A stretch of 12,596 nucleotides of DNA, taken from assembly GCA_009785545.1 (NCBI GenBank), contig WQWD01000042.1, positions 1 to 12,596 on the forward strand. Direction: 5' to 3'. Below, one piece after another: positions 7,947-12,596 of the stretch. Under the pieces are notes generated by a model that saw nothing but the letters and a program-made list of their open reading frames with translations, was not told the DNA's origin and did no database searches. The DNA comes from Treponema sp. (GTDB taxonomy: Bacteria; Spirochaetota; Spirochaetia; Treponematales; Breznakiellaceae). A program made the position numbers and the translations under genes. Within the stretch, counting starts at the first letter, position 1; every line of letters starts with the position of its first letter.

Positions 7947-8719
7947 TACCGAAGATAATCCATTATTGTTGGTTCGGTGGGAATCCATTGCCTCCATTCG
8001 CGATACGATGCATAGAGAGCTGGAAAAAATATTGTCCTGATTATGAAATCAAGCAGTGGAATGAGAGCAATTTTGATATAAATTATAACGTATATGTAAG
8101 AGAAGCATATGAGGCGAAAAAATGGGCATTCGTTAGCGATATCGCAAGATTAGCGGCGATATATAACCACGGAGGTATTTACTTAGACACAGATGTCGAG
8201 GTAATCAGACCTTTGGATAGTCTTCTGACTCATGATATGTTTATGGGATTTGAGCATACAGGGGAGGTAAATACAGGGATAGGTTTTGGAGCTGTGAAAG
8301 AATTTCCTATACTTCAAAAAATGATAGATATATATGCGCTTGAATCTTTCATAAAACCTGATGGAACACACAATGTGACGACATGCAATATATATACAAA
8401 AATGGTGTTGCGTGAAGAAGGATTTAAGTTTAATAATGAATATCAAAATATAAATGGGATTGCTATTTATCCGGCAGAATATTTTGCGCCTAAACGATAT
8501 GCTGTTAGCGAAAACACCTATTCCATTCATTACTATGCTCTATCGTGGAAGGACGAAAACAGAAATGCAAACAGGACAAAGATGCGATTAATGTCGATGT
8601 TTGGACCGCAAGCAGGCTCATTTATAGCTAATGGCTTACAAGTATACAATACATTTGGTTTCCGTGGTGTATGGAGGAAAATCAGAGGCAAGAATTGGCA
8701 GGTGAATGAGTTGAAATGA
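7943..8719 (+). CDS. GT32-like glycosyltransferase (DXD sugar transferase)
   Basis: A 258-residue GT-A-type enzyme of the Gly_transf_sug (PF04488, GT32-like) family often found in capsule loci. It opens with IPKIIHYCWFGGNPLP (2-17), the family signature, followed by SWKKYCPDY at 26-34. FVSDIARLAAIYNHGGIYLD (63-82) leads into DTD at 82-84, the metal and nucleotide-sugar binding DXD. A late histidine in IHYYALSW (195-202) is also typical. No membrane segment is evident. These enzymes usually transfer a hexose or HexNAc; the sugar is not predictable here. AGAAGGAG at 7928-7935 precedes ATG 7943, and the gene overlaps both neighbours through ATGA junctions, so it is translationally coupled to them. 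Length is normal for bacterial members. Confidence 0.92.
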   Translation: MIPKIIHYCWFGGNPLPPFAIRCIESWKKYCPDYEIKQWNESNFDINYNVYVREAYEAKKWAFVSDIARLAAIYNHGGIYLDTDVEVIRPLDSLLTHDMFMGFEHTGEVNTGIGFGAVKEFPILQKMIDIYALESFIKPDGTHNVTTCNIYTKMVLREEGFKFNNEYQNINGIAIYPAEYFAPKRYAVSENTYSIHYYALSWKDENRNANRTKMRLMSMFGPQAGSFIANGLQVYNTFGFRGVWRKIRGKNWQVNELK

Positions 8720-9678
8720 AATATTTACGTAATCTAAAATATTATCTTTGTAAAAAATCCACTTATTTCAGGCGACTTATCAATTCTGTATGGCCCGTGA
8801 TAGAGTTCAAATATGATTTCTCGAATATCTCAGGGTTCAAATACAGACTTATATTGATTTTAACATTATTAAATCTTGGTATTCGAACAATGATAGGAAG
8901 AATTTTAGGAAAATTTGAAATTATATCTATGGAATTTGTTATAACTACTAAATGCACTTTAAAGTGTAAAGATTGTGCAAATTTGTTACAACACTATGAA
9001 AAGCCATACAATCTGCATATTGAAAAACTGATAAGATATTTTGATAAGTTGACGAAAGTCTTTGATTATATACACAATCTTACTATTTTAGGCGGTGAGC
9101 CGCTGATGCATCCTGAGTTTTCAACACTGCTTGAATATGTTTGTAATAGTTCTAAGGTCGGAACAGTTAAAGTAGTAACAAACGGAACATTAATCCCTAA
9201 AGAAAAAACGCTTAGTGCTTTAAATAGTCCTAAAGTGTTGGTAAAAGTGAGTAATTATGGGCCGCTTAGCAATAAAATCGAAGAATTAGCAGATGTTTTC
9301 ACTGAACATAATATTAATTATCGCATCATGCAACTTGATCGTTGGTTTGATTATGGCAATATTGAAGTAAGAAATCGAAGCTCTCAAGAATTGAGCGAAA
9401 TATTCTCAAGTTGCCGGACACCTATATGCCAGAGCTATTTAAATGGGGAATTTCACTTCTGTCCGCGCAGTTCTGCAGGCATAGATTTGGGGGTCGTTGA
9501 ACGACGAGCATCTGACTATGTAGATATAGGCAATTTGGACGCTAAAGAGGCACGTAGACAGGTGAAAATTTTTTTGAATAAAACAAAATATGTCCAAGCA
9601 TGTGATTACTGTAATAACGCATCTTGTTTGCCATTGATTGAAATAGAACCAGGAACTCAAGCGGCACACTATATGTGA
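8716..9678 (+). CDS. Radical SAM protein with extra C-terminal cysteines
   Basis: A 320-residue radical SAM enzyme. The [4Fe-4S]-SAM motif CxxxCxxC is Cys80, Cys84 and Cys87 (KCTLKCKDC), followed by ILGGEPLMHPEF (124-135), where GGEP is the SAM-binding motif, and VVTNGT at 153-158. Six further cysteines (233, 238, 249, 296, 299, 304), including CDYCNNASC near the C-terminus, suggest ligands for an auxiliary iron-sulfur cluster of SPASM/twitch type. Before the core there is an unusual stretch of about 70 residues with a hydrophobic segment at 43-66, which may dock it to the membrane where glycan is built. The substrate is unknown: a sugar, a lipid-linked intermediate or a peptide are all possible. 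It overlaps its upstream neighbour by ATGA and is followed at once by a methyltransferase, so a tailoring role in the glycan pathway is inferred. Confidence 0.9.
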   Translation: MKYLRNLKYYLCKKSTYFRRLINSVWPVIEFKYDFSNISGFKYRLILILTLLNLGIRTMIGRILGKFEIISMEFVITTKCTLKCKDCANLLQHYEKPYNLHIEKLIRYFDKLTKVFDYIHNLTILGGEPLMHPEFSTLLEYVCNSSKVGTVKVVTNGTLIPKEKTLSALNSPKVLVKVSNYGPLSNKIEELADVFTEHNINYRIMQLDRWFDYGNIEVRNRSSQELSEIFSSCRTPICQSYLNGEFHFCPRSSAGIDLGVVERRASDYVDIGNLDAKEARRQVKIFLNKTKYVQACDYCNNASCLPLIEIEPGTQAAHYM

Positions 9679-9682
9679 AAAT

Positions 9683-9690
9683 AGAGGAAG
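9683..9690 (+). promoter_or_regulatory. Ribosome binding site supporting the FkbM ATG start
   Basis: AGAGGAAG lies upstream of ATG 9699, with about ten bases after AGGA, slightly longer than ideal. The alternative GTG at 9675 overlaps the radical SAM stop but has no Shine-Dalgarno upstream. The ATG is preferred, though coupled initiation at the GTG remains possible. Confidence 0.55.
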
Positions 9691-9698
9691 CGAGTTTT

Positions 9699-10703
9699 AT
9701 GAATTGTACATTAAGAATAAATAAAGCTATTAGACGCCGAAAATCAGGCGCGTTAAGAAGTGATATCGAAAATTTAAAATCATGCTTAAATTTAATTAAA
9801 GGCATAGCTACTTCTTCAAAAAGAAATTTTTATTTGTCATGGTATCAAGAATATATTGAAAACAGACTAATATTATCTAAAATAAATCAATATTTACCAG
9901 GGCGAATGATTCCTAATAAAATCAAATTGGCTAATACAACTGCGATTAATAAAATTTTAAGAAATGATGTCATAATATTAAATGATATTCTTTTGCCATA
10001 TCCTAAAGACAACAGTGAATATGGTGAATATATGGAATATTTAAATGTGATTAGTGATAGCGTTTTAGCTTATCTGATAAATGATATAGACCCAAATAGA
10101 TTGTATGAGATGTATTCACAATTACCGTTTTGGAATGAGGGGCTATATGAATATAAAGAGATTCGATTAGAAACGGGCGATATAGTAATTGATGCCGGGG
10201 CAAGTTTCGGGGTTTTTTCGGCTTTAGCAGGAATAAAGGGATGTAAAGCATATGCTTTTGAGCCAGCCACAAACAATATTGAGAAATATCTCTCAAAAAC
10301 GGCTGAATTGAATCCGAACATAACCATATGTCAGTACGCACTTTCAGACAAAGAAGGTGAATTGGATTTTGAAGAAGATGTGTGTGGGCTACTCGGATCA
10401 TCCTCTGTTATGCCTTTGGAGAAATCAAACAAGACCAAAGCCCAAGCAATAGATTTAGATACATTTGTAAATAAAAACAACTTGCCACGAGTGGATTTCA
10501 TTAAAGCCGATATAGAAGGAGCAGAGCGAGATATGTTAATGGGGGCAAAACGTGTAATGAAGGAATTTTCACCCAAAATTGCAATTTGTACATATCATTT
10601 ACCAGATGATCCCCAAGTTTTGCGAGAACTAATTATGTCGGCAAATCCGAATTATATAATAGAGGAGCGATGGAAAAAAATGTACGCCCACGTTCCTAAA
10701 TAA
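9699..10703 (+). CDS. FkbM family SAM-dependent methyltransferase
   Basis: A 334-residue protein from ATG 9699 (342 if GTG 9675 is used). The C-terminal half is an FkbM-type (PF05050) methyltransferase: motif I VIDAGASFGVFSALA at 163-177, AFEPATNN at 186-193 for SAM ribose contact, ALSDKEGEL at 214-222, IDLDTF at 251-256 and DFIKADIEGAERDML at 266-280. Family members methylate hydroxyl groups, and in glycan loci the likely target is a sugar hydroxyl. Residues 1-155 precede the catalytic domain and match no domain I recognise; they are rich in Lys, Asn and Ile and contain no obvious membrane segment. The gene follows the radical SAM gene closely and is separated from the flippase by 36 bases. 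Capping or decoration of the repeat unit is inferred, not shown. Confidence 0.9.
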   Translation: MNCTLRINKAIRRRKSGALRSDIENLKSCLNLIKGIATSSKRNFYLSWYQEYIENRLILSKINQYLPGRMIPNKIKLANTTAINKILRNDVIILNDILLPYPKDNSEYGEYMEYLNVISDSVLAYLINDIDPNRLYEMYSQLPFWNEGLYEYKEIRLETGDIVIDAGASFGVFSALAGIKGCKAYAFEPATNNIEKYLSKTAELNPNITICQYALSDKEGELDFEEDVCGLLGSSSVMPLEKSNKTKAQAIDLDTFVNKNNLPRVDFIKADIEGAERDMLMGAKRVMKEFSPKIAICTYHLPDDPQVLRELIMSANPNYIIEERWKKMYAHVPK

Positions 10704-10739
10704 TCCTTTCGTACTTTTAAAATTAAAGGACAAATATAA

Positions 10740-12275
10740 ATGAGTAAAACAACACATGCGATATCATCAATGACTATACTGCTTCTTATTTCGAGGCTAT
10801 TTGGCTTTGCGCGAGAAATAATAATTGCAGCGTACTACGGCGCAACGTATCAAACTGATGCCTATAATATGGCTATAACTATTATAGGATTATCAACAGC
10901 ACTCATTTCTGCAGGAGTGGCAACCATTATTATACCAATGTACAATAATAAACGGCTTCAGCAAACTAAGGAAATAGCGGACACATTCGTCAGCAATATC
11001 TTGTGGATTACATCGTTATTTTACGTGATCTTATCGATTATTGGTATCATCTTCGCCCCAGTCTTAGTGAGAATTTTAGCTCCTAACTTTGAGGTGCGTA
11101 CCGCAGTATTGACTGTGCGTATAATAAGAATAATGTTTGCCTTTACCATAGCTACGAATATATCAAATTTGATGACATCAATTTTACAAGTGTATAATAA
11201 ATTTGCCATCACAATTATTGCAAATTTTCCATTTAGCATAGCGACTGTGGCTATTATTGTTCTATTTTATAATCAGGCAGGCATATACGCATTGGTTATA
11301 GGTTATATTTTGTTCGTGTTTATACAGGCATTTATTATTATGTTATCAGTTCGCAAGATATTCAAATTCAAAGCTGTATTAGCTTTCGCTAATGGCGATC
11401 TGCGAGATGTTTTAAAATTAAGCCTTCCTATGTATATAAGTGTTGCGGTATGGGAAATAAACACGATAGTAGATAAAATATTAGCTTCAGGTCTTCCGGA
11501 GGGTAATATGTCAGCGATTATGTACGCTTTAAGATTGCGAAGTCTGCCTGATGGTATAATAACAGCAGCAGTAATGACAGTTACTTTTCCTCTATTATCT
11601 AAGTATGCTGCTAACAAGGAGTTTGCAAAACTTAAAGAGTCTGCGGTGAGAGCTATTTCACTATTATTTATGGTTTTGTTGCCAGTGACTGTCGTAAGTG
11701 TATACTATGCCAGTGAAATAACGAAAATCGTTTATGAACGTGGCGTATTCACACCCGATAAAACTTTATTGACAGCAAACATTTTCGTTTTTGCTGTAGT
11801 ATCGCTGATTTTTTCTGGTGGCACAGGTCTGCTAAATAACGTATTTTACAGTATGCAAGACACCAAGACTCCACAGATAGCCGCAGTTATAATGGTTGGA
11901 TTCAATATCACATTTAACCTAATCCTTATTCGTTATATGCAGGCGGCAGGTTTAGCATTAGCAACATCTATTGCTTCTTTTGCGTATTTTATAGTATTAT
12001 TTATCCAATTTAGAATGAAATATGGCGTGTTTGGTGGACTAATCCTTTTTAAAAATGTTCTTAAATATATTATAGCGGCATTTGGCATGATCCCTGTATT
12101 TTTTATAGGTGAAATATTTCGTGGAACAGTTAATTTACTGCTTTTTTTTACGTCGTCTTCGATATTAGCACTTTGTGTGTATGTATTACTACTTTATTTG
12201 TTGAAAGCGGAACTGTTTATTGATGCTTGTAAACAGGTAAAAATATTTGTAAAGAGTCGCCAACTTATCAAATAA
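10740..12275 (+). CDS. MurJ/MviN-family lipid-linked oligosaccharide flippase
   Basis: A 511-residue protein of about fourteen membrane segments in the MOP superfamily, MurJ/MviN branch, whose classical role is to flip lipid II. Seen: SRLFGFAREIIIAAYYGA at 18-35 with Arg19 and Arg25 and Asp40 nearby, in register with Arg18, Arg24 and Asp39 of E. coli MurJ; IPMYNN at 65-70; NTIVDKILAS at 241-250; and YALRLRSLPDG at 262-272, whose Arg265 corresponds to the central cavity arginine of MurJ. The Arg52 equivalent of E. coli MurJ is Ser here; I am not certain how conserved that residue is in Firmicute members. At the end of a glycan operon without another flippase it probably exports the lipid-linked repeat unit in place of Wzx. 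A dedicated lipid II flippase is the alternative. AAAGGA at 10725-10730 is the ribosome site. Confidence 0.92.
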   Translation: MSKTTHAISSMTILLLISRLFGFAREIIIAAYYGATYQTDAYNMAITIIGLSTALISAGVATIIIPMYNNKRLQQTKEIADTFVSNILWITSLFYVILSIIGIIFAPVLVRILAPNFEVRTAVLTVRIIRIMFAFTIATNISNLMTSILQVYNKFAITIIANFPFSIATVAIIVLFYNQAGIYALVIGYILFVFIQAFIIMLSVRKIFKFKAVLAFANGDLRDVLKLSLPMYISVAVWEINTIVDKILASGLPEGNMSAIMYALRLRSLPDGIITAAVMTVTFPLLSKYAANKEFAKLKESAVRAISLLFMVLLPVTVVSVYYASEITKIVYERGVFTPDKTLLTANIFVFAVVSLIFSGGTGLLNNVFYSMQDTKTPQIAAVIMVGFNITFNLILIRYMQAAGLALATSIASFAYFIVLFIQFRMKYGVFGGLILFKNVLKYIIAAFGMIPVFFIGEIFRGTVNLLLFFTSSSILALCVYVLLLYLLKAELFIDACKQVKIFVKSRQLIK

Positions 12276-12300
12276 AATATAACAACTGACTGCTCATGAT

Positions 12301-12347
12301 TATTTTAGTATATTGCAGATAACTACTTTTTGTAATATACTAAAATA
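12301..12347. repeat. Long AT-rich hairpin after the flippase gene
   Basis: The arms 12301-12317 and 12331-12347 pair over 17 base pairs with a single G-T wobble around a 13-base loop. The stem is almost entirely A-T and is not followed by a T-run on either strand, so it is not a textbook Rho-independent terminator. It may protect the 3' end of the mRNA, act as a bidirectional attenuating structure, or be the edge of a repeat element. It begins 25 bases after the stop codon. Confidence 0.6.
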
Positions 12348-12349
12348 TT

Positions 12350-12384
12350 AAAAGACCGACTAAAGTTAAGTCTGCTTTTTATTT
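12350..12384 (+). terminator. Possible weak Rho-independent terminator
   Basis: A short stem can form either from AGAC (12353-12356) with GTCT (12370-12373) or from GACT (12358-12361) with AGTC (12369-12372). It is followed by GCTTTTTATTT at 12374-12384. The T-run position suits termination of the + strand operon, but the stem is only four strong pairs, so it would be weak unless it cooperates with the longer hairpin just upstream. Confidence 0.35.
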
Positions 12385-12505
12385 GATCATTTATTAAAGT
12401 GTACTCTATACAAACTGATGGCGGCGCTTTAGAGTAGCTCTGCCTTAGTTTAATAGGGTGCTTTTTATTTTTAACCTAAATCACCAGTAAAGAAAAGCTA
12501 AAATA

Positions 12506-12577
12506 GCCAGTTTAGCCCAAATGAAAGCGAGCAAGGCTTGCTCAGAGCGGACAAAACTGGCGTTCTGTATACCAGTT
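12506..12577. repeat. Nested inverted-repeat structure sharing a CCAGTT arm
   Basis: An outer pair GCCAGTTT (12506-12513) and AAACTGGC (12554-12561) encloses a perfect inner pair GAGCAAG (12529-12535) and CTTGCTC (12537-12543). The AACTGG of the right outer arm can instead pair with CCAGTT at 12572-12577, giving two mutually exclusive hairpins. CCAGTTtAGCC near 12507 and CCAGTTAGCC near 12572 are also near-direct repeats. The element may run past the window end. It could be an intergenic repeat family, a switch-like RNA, or a recombination site. No family is recognised. Confidence 0.5.
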
Positions 12578-12596
12578 AGCCTCGAAATTTGGCTGA

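Larger units (their letters stand above)
12276..12596. other. Non-coding tail with several inverted repeats
   Basis: About 320 bases after the last gene hold no open frame with both a start and a ribosome site. The stretch is AT-rich at first, then becomes richer in GC and unusually dense in inverted repeats. These include a 17-bp hairpin (12301-12347), TACTCTA/TAGAGTA arms at 12402-12408 and 12430-12436, and a nested structure from 12506 to 12577. A 12-base direct repeat (TGCTTTTTATTT) occurs at 12373-12384 and 12459-12470. It probably contains the operon terminator and a repeat element that continues past the window. Confidence 0.6.

Noticed and set aside
10705..10730. TCCTTT and AAAGGA as an inverted repeat around the flippase ribosome site
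   Set aside because: Only six pairs across an AT-rich loop. It might partly mask the ribosome site, but it is within what chance gives in AT-rich DNA.
11303..11617. Minus-strand open frame of 104 codons
   Set aside because: It is antisense to conserved MurJ segments and has no ribosome site or family resemblance.
12481..12594. Minus-strand frame entering from the window end and stopping at 12481
   Set aside because: No start codon is inside the window, the 37 residues match nothing I recognise, and the same bases form inverted repeats. It could be the tail of a convergent gene, but this cannot be supported.
12521..12596. ATG-started + strand frame open to the window end (begins MKASKACSERTK)
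   Set aside because: There is no Shine-Dalgarno upstream, it lies across the nested inverted repeats, and only 25 codons are visible. It is more likely a chance frame in a repeat element, though the missing downstream sequence prevents certainty.
1..12596. Search by eye for CRISPR arrays, tRNA or rRNA genes, insertion sequences and transposase fragments
   Set aside because: No regularly spaced repeats, cloverleaf-like segments, transposase motifs or long terminal inverted repeats were seen in the window.

Overview
The window is a surface-polysaccharide (capsule, exopolysaccharide or cell-wall glycan) biosynthesis locus with every gene on the + strand. Strong AGGAGG-type ribosome binding sites, low-to-moderate GC, tightly overlapping genes, EpsF-like glycosyltransferases and a clostridial-looking MurJ-type flippase point to a Firmicute, most likely a member of the Clostridia. 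This is inferred from style and protein resemblance; no ribosomal or housekeeping marker is present.

Layout: (1) 12-707, an unrecognised small multi-pass membrane protein with a very basic C-terminal tail. (2) 736-2415, an O-antigen ligase/polymerase family (Wzy_C-like) membrane protein, the probable chain polymerase. (3) 2436-4515, two SDR nucleotide-sugar enzymes: a CapD/WbpM-type 4,6-dehydratase lacking the usual membrane anchor, and a small epimerase/reductase. (4) 4508-8719, four glycosyltransferases: three GT-B enzymes of family GT4, two of them tandem paralogues, then a GT32-like DXD enzyme. (5) 8716-10703, two likely tailoring enzymes: a radical SAM protein with extra C-terminal cysteines and an FkbM-type methyltransferase. 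(6) 10740-12275, a MurJ/MviN-family flippase placed where a Wzx is expected. (7) 12276-12596, about 320 bases with no convincing gene, containing a 17-bp AT-rich hairpin, a weak terminator-like element and a nest of inverted repeats that may be a mobile or regulatory repeat family.

Working model (inference): nucleotide sugars, probably including a 6-deoxy-HexNAc from the SDR pair, are assembled on a lipid carrier by the four glycosyltransferases, modified by the methyltransferase and perhaps the radical SAM enzyme, flipped by the MurJ-like protein, and polymerised by the Wzy-like protein. From 3643 to 9678 successive genes overlap or abut within a few bases, so they look translationally coupled in one operon. 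The initiating phosphoglycosyltransferase and chain-length regulator are not in the window and must lie elsewhere. The least ordinary elements are the radical SAM enzyme embedded in the glycan operon, the MurJ-type flippase in the Wzx position, the paralogous glycosyltransferase pair with conserved donor halves and divergent acceptor halves, and the structured repeat at the 3' end.
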